A stretch of 18,677 nucleotides of DNA from Nitrospinota bacterium (GTDB taxonomy: Bacteria > Nitrospinota_A > JADGAW01), in the NCBI GenBank assembly GCA_015231815.1, contig JADGAW010000021.1:1-18677 (forward strand). The letters are read 5' to 3'. The position numbers were made by a program, and so were the translations under genes. The notes beneath the pieces were generated by a model, which saw only the letters and a list, made by a program, of their open reading frames with translations, did not search any database and was not told the DNA's origin. Shown here piece after piece: positions 1 to 8,256 of this stretch (the stretch's first letter is position 1; each line of letters begins with the position of its first letter).

Positions 1-2
1 TC

Positions 3-299
3 CCTTTTTTTAGCCCAGGTTATGTTAATAATTTTATAGAAAACAATAAACCCTTTGGACGATACACACATTACCCTTCTCTTCATGCATTAATTACTGG
101 GGTAGTCGCTGTCTTTTTTGATAACTATCGCTATCCAGCAACTCTCCTGCCCATTTTTTTTGGAAGTATCGCTCTTTTGTTTTGGTACTTATTTATACGT
201 TTTTTTGAAGACCGATTTATTTCCTTCATAAGTATGCTCTTTTTTGGTCTTTCAGTAATCTATCTCGATTTTATTGATAGCCTTGCAAACCAGTCTTAA
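3..299 (+). CDS. Membrane glycosyltransferase (GT39/PMT-like), N-terminal fragment, 5' partial and prematurely stopped
   Basis: The frame is open from the window edge and stops with TAA at 297-299. It encodes about 98 residues: a polar loop containing GRYTHYPSLHAL, then hydrophobic segments (around residues 35-60 and 70-90) ending in DSLANQS. The loop resembles the first periplasmic loop of dolichyl-phosphate-mannose (PMT/ArnT, GT39) glycosyltransferases, where an H-P-hydrophobic-H segment precedes membrane helices. These enzymes transfer sugars from polyprenyl-phosphate donors outside the inner membrane and usually exceed 450 residues with 8-13 helices. This one stops after only a few helices, and a matching C-terminal piece follows at once in another frame. 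The reading is a broken gene. Family assignment is by pattern only and moderately sure. Confidence 0.5.
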   Translation, partial: PFFSPGYVNNFIENNKPFGRYTHYPSLHALITGVVAVFFDNYRYPATLLPIFFGSIALLFWYLFIRFFEDRFISFISMLFFGLSVIYLDFIDSLANQS

Positions 300-328
300 G
301 TAAATACCCAAATCCACTTAGAGATGGG

Positions 329-688
329 ATGTGGGCCAACAGACTTGTGTTGAAGGAATTCAAAAAGGCTTTACCTTTATGTTTAATAATTCGAGAAAAT
401 ACAAAAAAGGGTGATATTGTTTTTGTACCTAAAAAATATGGAGGGAACTCAGAGTTAGAAGCAAACTCTATAATGGAATATTATGCTCAAAGAAAACTCA
501 TTCCAGTGGGGAATACATTTGAAATTACTATGGCAAAAGTAGAATGGGTAAAGCAATATAAGGAACAATTTAAAAAGTTTGATGCAGGTATTGGAAATAT
601 CACTACTTACCTCTATGTTCCACTTGGGAGTAAAGAACTCGGAGGAAGCTTTTTTAAAAGTAAGCCATGTAAACCGATTTTTATGTAA
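329..688 (+). pseudogene. C-terminal remnant of the same GT39-like glycosyltransferase
   Basis: The frame is open from 281 to 688, with the first ATG at 329, and gives 119 residues from that ATG. Residues around 20-60 (RENTKKGDIVFVP, then EYYAQRKLIPV) match the style of the periplasmic C-terminal domain of GT39 proteins, where a 'leave the N-terminal part for steps with a few ionised groups' reading does not apply: the recognisable elements are an NT-x(2)-GD-x-V stretch and a YYxxR segment. There is no ribosome-binding site and no membrane segment. The fragment begins where the preceding fragment ends but in a different frame, so the central membrane helices are missing between them. Its 3' part (455-688) lies antisense to the end of batE. 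It is most simply a non-functional remnant left by an internal deletion; an independent small gene is less likely. Confidence 0.45.
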
Positions 689-1153
689 GTAAACCCTAAG
701 AGTAAAAAATATCAAGCTAAATGCAAGAAAAATTAAAACTAACGTTAATAGCTGTGGCAAAGCAAGTGAGTCATGAAAAAACAGCACTGATTTCAGCAAT
801 TTAAAGGTCGTTTCCCCGGCAAGTTCATCCGTTTTTTCTTCCATTAAATAGCCAATATTTGCATGAAGGTCTTGAAAACCCGGTATAAGTTTTTGGGCTT
901 TACGATAATAGGCAAAAGCCTCGCCTTCCTTATCTAATCGGTAATAGCAATTACCTATATTGTAATAAAGGTACCCGTTCGTTATTTTTTCAGAAGCTTT
1001 TAGGTAAAAATCCAATGCGGTACTGTATCTTCCCTCTAAATAGTTATGATTTCCCTGCTGAATGAGTTCCCTGCTGCTACTCTCATTGCTATAAGAAACA
1101 AGGTGAAGTGCGAAGATAAAAAACCAAAAGATAAAAAGTGCTGTTTTTTTCAT
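455..1153 (-). CDS. batE: BatE-like TPR membrane protein with its C-terminal domain lost
   Basis: BatE belongs to the bacterial aerotolerance (Bat) operon. The family has a signal peptide, TPRs, one or two membrane helices and a C-terminal SH3-like domain, and is thought to act at the cell envelope. Seen here: a signal peptide (1-22), TPR-type helices (about 29-95, including YYNIGNCYYRL and AFAYYRKAQKL), and a long hydrophobic helix (about 130-155). After residue 163 (near base 665) the sequence no longer looks like the family, and the last 70 residues are antisense to the glycosyltransferase remnant. The open frame is therefore probably a truncated batE with a foreign tail. Its start overlaps the batD stop by 4 bases (ATGA), so the two are translationally coupled. 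The N-terminal assignment is good; whether the protein still works is unknown. Confidence 0.7.
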   Translation of the reverse strand: MKKTALFIFWFFIFALHLVSYSNESSSRELIQQGNHNYLEGRYSTALDFYLKASEKITNGYLYYNIGNCYYRLDKEGEAFAYYRKAQKLIPGFQDLHANIGYLMEEKTDELAGETTFKLLKSVLFFHDSLALPQLLTLVLIFLAFSLIFFTLRVYLHKNRFTWLTFKKASSEFFTPKWNIEVSSDISNTCIKLFKLFLILLYPFYFCHSNFKCIPHWNEFSLSIIFHYRVCF

Positions 1154-2901
1154 AGTAATAAATCAATTTCCCTGATAATTTCCTGAACTTTACTTTTAAT
1201 TTCCTTGAGGTTGATATCATTTACTCCTCCATAAAGGCTTGCTTCTATTTCTTCCAATAGTTTCAATACGGTTTCTGTTACTGAAGGGTTAATTTCCCTA
1301 CTATCGAAAAGTGCTTTTATTTCCTCAGAAGTAAGTGATACACCCTGCCTATTGGTCTTATCCCCAATAAATTCTTTAAGGATGAGAGAAGTTTCATGAA
1401 TATCGTTGGTTGTTTTTAATTTTCTTGAAGCATTTGATGCAGCCTTGGTTCTTCTCATGTGGTCTGTGTCAAAGCTCGGACGATAAGAAGAGTAATAATA
1501 AAGAAGAGAACAGCCAAAAAGAAAGAAAATTCCAACAAAAACATACAAAAAAGTATTCAGGTTGTCATTTACTCCTACATCAGTATAAAGAGCATCGCCA
1601 GAAAAGATGGGTAGAATATCCTTTCCCAAAACAGTGGCTTTTTTCGTTGGGATGACTTTTTTTTCAGCAACAATTTCCTCTTTGGAGGGCGCAATACTTT
1701 TAGTTCCTTTAGTAACGGTCAGAATAAATTCCTTACCAGAGAGAACAGCCCATTTATTTTCAAATGTATTGTAATAGGGGATTTCAATCTTGGGAATTGT
1801 AATAACGCCCTCTTTTTCTGGAATGAGGGCAACCTTGAATTCTTTGGAGTAGACGACCTTGTCCCCTTGAATTGATTGTGTTACTACAGGCTTATCCTTA
1901 TAGCTTTTAAGGGATTCAATGTTTATTTCTGGAAGTTCAAAGAGGTTCAGGTTACCATCGCCACTTATTTGTATGGTTAGCGTGGTTGAATCCCCTACTT
2001 TTAAATCCTTTGATGATAATGATTCCGAAAGGAAGTAGTTTCCTACAAGTTCAGAAGAAGTTCCCTTAGGGTTCTCTGGCAACCGAACAACATCAATAAT
2101 GTTTGTTTTAGAAACAACAGTCTGGCTAATCAAATTTCCCTGAGAAAAGGGGTTCATGAAAAAAGGGTCGTTAAAAAACTGTCCAAAAGGGTCTCTCTGC
2201 TGTTTTCTTTGAATAATTTTGCAATAAATCCTTGCAGGCTCCAGTTCAAAGTGTCCTTCCTTTTGTGGAAAGAGTGCCTTATTTATTTCAAAGACAATAA
2301 ACCTGTGACCATTAATCATTTCAGTATATTGTTTTTCCTTTCCAACATTCTCGACCCAAAAACCTTCAAAGGAAGGCAGGGTCAACTTGGTTTCCTGAAT
2401 ATCGTAGGCGGTATAAAACTTTAGTTTGTAATTAATTTGCTGTTGTAAAAAACCTTTTGCCGCTGAAAGCTCTGTTTTTATAAAGAGCTTATCGTTGTCG
2501 AGCCCTGACTTCTTTTGGTTTTGTTGTACATCGGTAATATTTAAAGTAATTTTATTACTTTGGATTTTTCCGTTATCGTCCTCTCCTTCAGCGTATATAC
2601 TGTAAGAACCTTTTTTTGTTGAGGTTACAACAAAAGAATAGGTAACAGAACTTTCTGATTTACCGTTAATCATGGAAAAACTACTGCTTTTTCCACTGTT
2701 TTCGATATTAATTGCATCAGTTCCCTTAATACCCGGAGAGGTTTTAAGGTCACCATCTGTTACCTTCACCGTTAAGAGAACCCTCTCGTAAATTCCTGCT
2801 GTCTCCGGATTTGCTGAAAGTTCAAGGTTCGTTGCAAAAGAAAACTCCAGAGAAGCAAAGAAGAAAATATGAAAGAGTATAAATATTTTTAATGCCTTCA
2901 T
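1150..2901 (-). CDS. batD: BatD-like aerotolerance protein
   Basis: The product is 583 residues, the usual size for BatD. It has a signal peptide (1-23), a long beta-rich extracytoplasmic part, a single membrane helix (about 451-471) and a cytoplasmic C-terminal helical tail. Family-like segments are LSANPETAGIYERV near residue 28, repeated LPSFEGFWVENV-type strands, and SGDGNLNLFELPEI (313-326), a typical BatD stretch. A QQRDPFGQFFNDPFF linker (234-248) is rich in F and P. BatD is usually encoded with MoxR, a DUF58 protein and the VWA-domain proteins BatA/BatB, and is proposed to help organise them in the membrane. Here only batE follows and none of the others precede it: the next gene upstream is divergent. 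No clear Shine-Dalgarno sequence precedes the ATG, but the signal peptide supports this start. Confidence 0.82.
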   Translation of the reverse strand: MKALKIFILFHIFFFASLEFSFATNLELSANPETAGIYERVLLTVKVTDGDLKTSPGIKGTDAINIENSGKSSSFSMINGKSESSVTYSFVVTSTKKGSYSIYAEGEDDNGKIQSNKITLNITDVQQNQKKSGLDNDKLFIKTELSAAKGFLQQQINYKLKFYTAYDIQETKLTLPSFEGFWVENVGKEKQYTEMINGHRFIVFEINKALFPQKEGHFELEPARIYCKIIQRKQQRDPFGQFFNDPFFMNPFSQGNLISQTVVSKTNIIDVVRLPENPKGTSSELVGNYFLSESLSSKDLKVGDSTTLTIQISGDGNLNLFELPEINIESLKSYKDKPVVTQSIQGDKVVYSKEFKVALIPEKEGVITIPKIEIPYYNTFENKWAVLSGKEFILTVTKGTKSIAPSKEEIVAEKKVIPTKKATVLGKDILPIFSGDALYTDVGVNDNLNTFLYVFVGIFFLFGCSLLYYYSSYRPSFDTDHMRRTKAASNASRKLKTTNDIHETSLILKEFIGDKTNRQGVSLTSEEIKALFDSREINPSVTETVLKLLEEIEASLYGGVNDINLKEIKSKVQEIIREIDLLL

Positions 2902-3071
2902 GAATTAATCTGATTTATAAAAAAGAAAATAAATAGGATTTTTGCCCAATAAGGCAAGGTAATTAAGGGGTTATTATAATATTTGTTACCACCATTGATG
3001 TTGAATATAACGTTAGGAGAACAGTTAATAAGGTGAAGAAAAAACGCTATTTTGCGCATATGGTAGTTTAA

Positions 3072-3077
3072 TATAAT
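3072..3077 (+). promoter_or_regulatory. Possible -10 element (TATAAT) for the sigma-54 regulator gene
   Basis: A perfect TATAAT lies 39 bases before the ATG at 3116, in the 214-base divergent region between batD and the regulator gene. No good -35 box sits at 16-18 bases (the best is a TTTTGC-like stretch near 3050). The region is very AT-rich, so a chance match is quite possible. The same region also holds a 5-bp inverted repeat, TTGCC/GGCAA (2942-2957). Confidence 0.25.
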
Positions 3078-3115
3078 ACCTTAAGAATTAAAAATATTTC
3101 TTACTGAAAGTTTTT

Positions 3116-4477
3116 ATGAAAAAAATATTAGTTTGGTTAAATGACCAAACCATAACCGCATCGATTCGTTCCAATCTTGAGAGTAAATTCCATGTACTCT
3201 CTGCTTTTGATAAACAGGAGGTGGAACACAAGATTACCCAAGGAGCGGATATTATTATCTTTGACTACAACCTGTTTATGAGGGATTTTATCGAAATCCT
3301 GAAAAAGAATAAACAGCTTATTGAAACAGCAACATTTGTTCATTTAATAGACCCCCTGAGTCTTGAAATTAACCGATACAACCTTGTTGAGCCTTTTGAC
3401 ATTTATATCGAAAAACCTTATCGTTCTGAAAAACTTCTCAAGACGATAGAAAAAATTGAATCAAAACCGCCAAAGAAATCCCTCATACCTTTTCTGAAAA
3501 ACCTTAAAGCAGAAAATACCCAAAAAAATATTGTGGCAGTGTCTCCACAAATGATAGATACTCTTGAAAAAGTTAAAGCCGTTTCTGATACAGATATAAC
3601 TGTACTGCTGGAAGGAGAAACAGGCACAGGTAAAACACGTCTTGCCCAAATTATTCATGAATCAGGAAACAGGGCGAAAATGCCTTTGGTCTCAATAAAC
3701 TGCTCAGCAATTCCTCAGGATTTGATTGAAAGTGAACTTTTTGGCATTGTAAAAGGAGCCTTTACGGGAGCAACTCACGATAGAAAAGGAAAAATTGAAG
3801 AAGCACATGGAGGAACGTTACTTTTGGACGAAATCGGAGATCTTCCTCTATCACTTCAACCAAAGCTTCTTAAGGTCATTGAGGAAAAAAAATGGTCCCC
3901 TTTAGGAAGCAACAAAACGGTAAAGAGTAATTTCAGGTTAATTTGCGCAACAAACTGTAACCTCAAGAAAAAAGTGGCGGATGGAATGTTTCGGGAAGAT
4001 CTTTTTTATCGAATTCATGTTTTTCCCATTACGATACCTACCCTCAGGCAACGAAAAGATGAAATCCCTTTTATTGCTGCTCATGCACTGGATGAAGTAA
4101 ACAGGAAATACCAGAAAAAAATAAAAGGGTTTAGCGACGATTACATGAATTTTCTTATTCAATCTGACTGGAAAGGCAATATCCGTGAACTCATGAATGA
4201 AATTGAGCGCTCGGCACTACTGTGCAAAGACGAATATTTATCGAAGCAGAAAGTAAAGAATTCTTTCGCTCCACACACTTTTGAAGCAAATATCCAGCTA
4301 AAGTTAAACGATTTTATTGAAAAAGTTGCTGGAGAAGCAGAAAAAAGCTACCTCACCGAAACACTAGGAAAATATAAAGGGAGAATTGGTAAAGCTGCTG
4401 ATCATGCGGGAGTTAACCGTAAAACATTCCGGGAAAAGCTTAAAAAACATTCAATCAACAAACAAGAATATAAATAA
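3116..4477 (+). CDS. Sigma-54-dependent response regulator (NtrC family) with a degenerate receiver
   Basis: The 453-residue protein has the three NtrC-family domains. The receiver (1-115) keeps the phospho-acceptor position D50 (IIIFDYN) and K100-P101, but the acidic pair after beta-1 reads L7-N8 and the usual Thr/Ser after beta-4 is missing. The AAA+ domain (about 143-370) is complete: Walker A GETGTGKT (167-174), the sigma-54 contact loop GAFTGA (214-219), Walker B LLLDEIGD (235-242) and the arginine-finger region FREDLFYRI (292-300). A Fis-type helix-turn-helix ends the protein (about 420-446). It should activate sigma-54 promoters, but control by phosphorylation is doubtful. No histidine kinase gene is adjacent. 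Flagellar, polysaccharide or stress roles are all possible; the targets cannot be told from here. Confidence 0.88.
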   Translation: MKKILVWLNDQTITASIRSNLESKFHVLSAFDKQEVEHKITQGADIIIFDYNLFMRDFIEILKKNKQLIETATFVHLIDPLSLEINRYNLVEPFDIYIEKPYRSEKLLKTIEKIESKPPKKSLIPFLKNLKAENTQKNIVAVSPQMIDTLEKVKAVSDTDITVLLEGETGTGKTRLAQIIHESGNRAKMPLVSINCSAIPQDLIESELFGIVKGAFTGATHDRKGKIEEAHGGTLLLDEIGDLPLSLQPKLLKVIEEKKWSPLGSNKTVKSNFRLICATNCNLKKKVADGMFREDLFYRIHVFPITIPTLRQRKDEIPFIAAHALDEVNRKYQKKIKGFSDDYMNFLIQSDWKGNIRELMNEIERSALLCKDEYLSKQKVKNSFAPHTFEANIQLKLNDFIEKVAGEAEKSYLTETLGKYKGRIGKAADHAGVNRKTFREKLKKHSINKQEYK

Positions 4478-4507
4478 AAAGCTCTTGGATTATTTATACT
4501 CCTTTTA

Positions 4508-6151
4508 TCAGTTTTTCTTATCACCGATTTTTTTCTCTTTTGCCATCTTAATGAGAGCTTCAAACCTTCCTTTTTGCTTTTCATATTGTTTTCCTTTGAT
4601 GGCAACTTCGATTCCTTTGGTAAAGTTTCCTTGTTCAAAATATGCCACCGCTTTGAGATAGTAAAGGTTTTCGTCCTCAGGGAAAATCGTTAATGCCCTT
4701 TCCAGAGTATTGAGAGCCATTCCAAACTCTTTTTTACGAATTTGTATTTCTGTAAGTCCAACAAATGCCTTTCTTGACAAAGGAGCTGTGAGCTTTTTAT
4801 TTTGTTCCAGTTCATGTAAAGAGCTTTTAAAATACCGCTCAGACAAAATATAATCTCCTCTCTTTTTATATTCTAATCCAACAACGTTAAGCAAAGATGG
4901 TTCTTTCGGATAATAATTCAAGGTGGCTAAAGACATTGACAAATTATTTCTAAACTGGTTTTTTTGAAAATAAGAACTTACCGACCAAAATAGCAATAAA
5001 AAACCGATGAATATTATTTTTACTGCTTTTTGAGGAAGTTTTACGATTAAGGAAAGAAGTAACAGGATCAACCAAGGTGCAGAGTAATAAAAAAAGCGGG
5101 GACTTGCGAAATCAGGGACAGAAATAAGAATTGATGAAACAGGAAACCAGGAAATAAGTATCGACAGACAAAGAAACCCCTCAAGCTTTATATTTCTCAG
5201 AAACAGGGAACCTCCAAGAAGTCCCGCAAAAAAAGTTAATCCGAGTAATACAAACCCATAGGATTCAATCGGCTCAACAAACACCTTGGGAGGAATGGAA
5301 AAAGGCAAGAAAAGAAAAGAAACTTTTTTTCCCAGACTATCAAATATATATAACAACCTTTCATCAAAGGAAAGTGTATTGAGAAAACCTTCCAGCTTGA
5401 CTGAATTATCACCCTGCAAGAAAAAACCCAAAGCATTAAAACGTAAACTCCAATAAAAAAGCATGGGAAGGACAAGAACTGGGAGAACTTCCTTCCAGTT
5501 AATTCTCTCAAAATAGAAAAGTCTCAGGAGGGGAATTAAAAGGAGCAAAATAATTGCCGTTTCTTTGCAAAGCATTGCAAGAAAAAACAGTACTCCTGTA
5601 ATATAAAACCAATTCTTTTCTGTATTAAACACAGAGAAAAGAGTAAGAAAAATAAATAGGGTGACAATAAGGTCAACCCGATAATGATAAATGGATATAA
5701 TCTCTATTGAAAGGGGAAAGACACTATACAAAACCGCACCCGTTAAAGCAATAAAGGTATTGTCATCGATAAGTCTTTTAAAAATCAAAAAGATAAGCGA
5801 GCTGTTCAAAATATGAAGCAAAAGATTCTCAATATGAAACCAACCGGGGCTGTTTCCGAACAGGTAAAAATCCAGAGTTAAGGTTAAGTTTGCCAGAGGA
5901 CGGTAATAGTTGAGCTTTCCCATTTGTCCCGTTGCCTCATCAAAGAAGTGAACAGGTTCGTAAAAGTAACGGGGAATTGATGAAAGGTCTTTCAATCCAA
6001 CCATAGGCAGGACTGAATAAAAATCATCATATGCAAATTGAAAGGTAAAAACCTGAAAATAGGTAATAAAGGGAACGAGGAAGAGAATAATAAAACAGGT
6101 TTTATTTTTAAGACTGTTTTCCTCTGTGAACAGCTTATTTTCCTTGGGCAT
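4508..6151 (-). CDS. TMTC-like membrane glycosyltransferase with C-terminal TPRs
   Basis: The protein is 547 residues long. After a short cytoplasmic N-terminus comes a first helix (about 18-36), then FAYDD (D42-D43), the acidic pair expected in the first extracytoplasmic loop of PMT/TMTC-type enzymes. YYRPL (82-86) and WFHIENLLLHILN (104-116) follow, both characteristic of the TMTC-like group. Around ten further hydrophobic segments run to about residue 400. The last 140 residues hold about three TPRs. Such proteins transfer a sugar from a polyprenyl-phosphate donor to protein or glycan, with the TPRs recognising the acceptor or a partner. The start codon lies one base after the stop of the upstream GHMP kinase gene, so the two form a tight operon. 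The acceptor and the sugar are unknown. Confidence 0.75.
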   Translation of the reverse strand: MPKENKLFTEENSLKNKTCFIILFLVPFITYFQVFTFQFAYDDFYSVLPMVGLKDLSSIPRYFYEPVHFFDEATGQMGKLNYYRPLANLTLTLDFYLFGNSPGWFHIENLLLHILNSSLIFLIFKRLIDDNTFIALTGAVLYSVFPLSIEIISIYHYRVDLIVTLFIFLTLFSVFNTEKNWFYITGVLFFLAMLCKETAIILLLLIPLLRLFYFERINWKEVLPVLVLPMLFYWSLRFNALGFFLQGDNSVKLEGFLNTLSFDERLLYIFDSLGKKVSFLFLPFSIPPKVFVEPIESYGFVLLGLTFFAGLLGGSLFLRNIKLEGFLCLSILISWFPVSSILISVPDFASPRFFYYSAPWLILLLLSLIVKLPQKAVKIIFIGFLLLFWSVSSYFQKNQFRNNLSMSLATLNYYPKEPSLLNVVGLEYKKRGDYILSERYFKSSLHELEQNKKLTAPLSRKAFVGLTEIQIRKKEFGMALNTLERALTIFPEDENLYYLKAVAYFEQGNFTKGIEVAIKGKQYEKQKGRFEALIKMAKEKKIGDKKN

Positions 6152-6152
6152 A

Positions 6153-7172
6153 TTATGCGCCCTTAATAATTACCGGACGTTTTTTAACAATAGTGAAATC
6201 AAGAATGGTTCCCCCCAGAGATGCAACGGTGTTTTGTACATCCTCTTTTGTTCCTTCGTTACAGTAAAAAAAGAGGCATCCACCGCCTCCTGCTCCACAA
6301 ACTTTTGCTGCCATTGCTCCTGACTGACGTCCTGCCGTAATCATTTGTTCAATAAGCGGTGTGGATATATTCTTTGCAATACCTCTTCTTTTTTGCCATT
6401 CTTCATTGATAAGTTTTCCAATTTCATCAAAGTCAGAATTTCTGAAAGCTTCTGCCATTTTGAGAGAAATTTCACTGAGGTTCTTCATCTTATTCATAAG
6501 CATTTTATTGCCATCAATACAGCTTTTATAGACATCCCAGTTGTTAATCCCATGAAACTTTGGTTTATGGCTATAGACAAGAACCAACCGATTCAATAGT
6601 TTGTTGGTATCAATAGTAACTTCCTCCCTTTTAATTCCTTCCGGCAGGTAATGAATGATTTGCACCCCTCCATAAAGAGGAGGGTAGTAATCCTGAGTTC
6701 CGGTAGGAATACCTAATACCTGAGATTCAAGATTTTTTGAAACCTCTAAAATTTCTTCATCCGTAAAACCTTTTTTATAAAAATGGTTACAAAGAACGTT
6801 TAATGCTATATTCAATGACGATGAACCTCCAAGTCCTGAACCATCAGGAACTTTACAGTCAGAAATAATCTCAATTCCCCCTTTACCTCCATAATACTCA
6901 ATTACTTTTCTTACTAAAGGAAGCTTACTTCCAAAATATATTTTTTTTTCATTGCCGGGATAAAGAGTAACTTCCTGTTTTTGGTCAATGGAAGAAATTT
7001 TAATTGTTTCTTTATCCTTAGTTTTCCGAATAGTTACTGTGGCATTGAGGTCAATTGCCATGTTCACAACAACTGTCGGCTGAAAGAAATTATAGAGTGG
7101 CCAGAGGTCAATTGTTCCCCCGGCAAAATCCATTCGTACAGGAGCGTTATACGTTAAAGCATCTTTTTTCAT
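6153..7172 (-). CDS. GHMP-family sugar kinase (COG2605 type, HddA/fucose-kinase-like)
   Basis: The 339-residue protein has all three GHMP kinase motifs. Motif 1 is APVRMDFAGGTIDLWPLY (10-27), where the FAGGxxD pattern is typical of sugar kinases. Motif 2 is the phosphate-binding loop PDGSGLGGSSSLN (109-121). Motif 3 is CGAGGGGCLFF (292-302). GTQDYYPPLYGG (158-169) carries the likely catalytic Asp (D161). The nearest well-known relatives are D-glycero-D-manno-heptose 7-phosphate kinase (HddA) and L-fucose/galactose kinases; sequence alone does not fix the substrate. An AGGA ribosome-binding site lies about 9 bases before the ATG. It is the first gene of an operon with the TMTC-like glycosyltransferase, which suggests making an activated sugar for surface or protein glycosylation. 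Confidence 0.85.
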   Translation of the reverse strand: MKKDALTYNAPVRMDFAGGTIDLWPLYNFFQPTVVVNMAIDLNATVTIRKTKDKETIKISSIDQKQEVTLYPGNEKKIYFGSKLPLVRKVIEYYGGKGGIEIISDCKVPDGSGLGGSSSLNIALNVLCNHFYKKGFTDEEILEVSKNLESQVLGIPTGTQDYYPPLYGGVQIIHYLPEGIKREEVTIDTNKLLNRLVLVYSHKPKFHGINNWDVYKSCIDGNKMLMNKMKNLSEISLKMAEAFRNSDFDEIGKLINEEWQKRRGIAKNISTPLIEQMITAGRQSGAMAAKVCGAGGGGCLFFYCNEGTKEDVQNTVASLGGTILDFTIVKKRPVIIKGA

Positions 7173-7302
7173 ATTTTATTTTCCTAAATGTAAAAGCTAT
7201 CAACCTGTTTTTTATTTAATAAATGTTAGAATAAACAACTTATTTTTCATTGTTGTTGTTTTGTAAATGCTAATTTTAACCTATTCTAAGAAACTTTAAA
7301 TT

Positions 7303-8232
7303 ATGGCTACGAATGATAAAAGCGGATTAAAGGTTTGGCTCAACGATACATTTGTAAACTGGGATGATGCCAATGTTCATGTAATGACCCACACCCTTCA
7401 CTATGGTGTTGGAGTTTTTGAAGGAATCAGATGCTATGAAACTGCTGACGGACCAGCAATTTTACGACTTAAAGAGCACATTGATCGCCTCTTTAATTCT
7501 GCAAAAATTATCGGAATGCCTGTTAACGAATCGTATGAGCAAGTTTATAATGCAATTATTGAAACCGTAAAGGTAAATAATCTTTCCTCATGCTATATCA
7601 GACCTTTATTTTTCCTCGACCATTCTTCTCTAGGACTTAACTGCATACAAAATAAGGTAATGTTTGCTGTTGCAGCCTGGGAATGGGGTGCTTATCTTGG
7701 ACAAGAAGGGCTTGATAACGGAATCAGGACGAAGATTTCTTCTTTTACCCGGCATCATCCAAACATTTCAATGACTAAAGCAAAGGTATGTGGTGGTTAT
7801 GTTAACTCAATTCTTGCAAAACTTGAGGCTTTACGAGATGGATATGAAGAAGCAATCCTTCTCGACACTTTAGGGCATATTGCAGAAGGGTCTGGAGAAA
7901 ATATCTTTATTGTAAAAAACAATAAACTTATAACACCACCGACAACATCTGTACTGGACGGAATAAGCAGAGATATTGTGTTTAATATTGCGAAGGATTT
8001 AGGGATTCAGGTTGTTGAACAATACTTTTCCAGAGATACCTTATATATTGCTGATGAAGCTTTTTTTACCGGAACTGCTGCAGAAATTACTCCTATTCGG
8101 GAAGTTGATAATATTAGTCTTGGTAAAAAACCTGGAGCAGGAGAAATAACCAAAAAAATTCAAGCGGAGTTTTTTAGAATTACAAAAGGTGAGAATCCCG
8201 ATTACAAACATTGGCTTGATTTTATAATTTGA
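7303..8232 (+). CDS. ilvE: Branched-chain amino acid aminotransferase
   Basis: This PLP fold-type IV aminotransferase carries out the last step of leucine, isoleucine and valine synthesis (2-oxo acid plus glutamate) in the cytoplasm. The product is 309 residues, matching the E. coli enzyme. Visible motifs are HYGVGVFEGIRCY (33-45), the Schiff-base lysine K161 in TKAKVCGGYVNSILAK, EGSGENIFIVK (195-205, with the conserved Glu), LDGISRD (218-224) and the phosphate-binding FFTGTAAEITPI (254-265). The order and spacing are those of the IlvE group rather than D-amino-acid transaminase or PabC. No clear Shine-Dalgarno sequence precedes the ATG. The upstream 130-base region is divergent with the GHMP kinase and very AT-rich. 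The unknown 206-residue gene follows after 24 bases, probably in the same transcript. Confidence 0.93.
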   Translation: MATNDKSGLKVWLNDTFVNWDDANVHVMTHTLHYGVGVFEGIRCYETADGPAILRLKEHIDRLFNSAKIIGMPVNESYEQVYNAIIETVKVNNLSSCYIRPLFFLDHSSLGLNCIQNKVMFAVAAWEWGAYLGQEGLDNGIRTKISSFTRHHPNISMTKAKVCGGYVNSILAKLEALRDGYEEAILLDTLGHIAEGSGENIFIVKNNKLITPPTTSVLDGISRDIVFNIAKDLGIQVVEQYFSRDTLYIADEAFFTGTAAEITPIREVDNISLGKKPGAGEITKKIQAEFFRITKGENPDYKHWLDFII

Positions 8233-8256
8233 TAATTTAACCGAGAGGGTGGAGCT

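Noticed and set aside
4478..4507. Possible bidirectional terminator between the convergent regulator and glycosyltransferase genes
   Set aside because: Only a five-base AAAAG/CTTTT pairing with a long loop is present.
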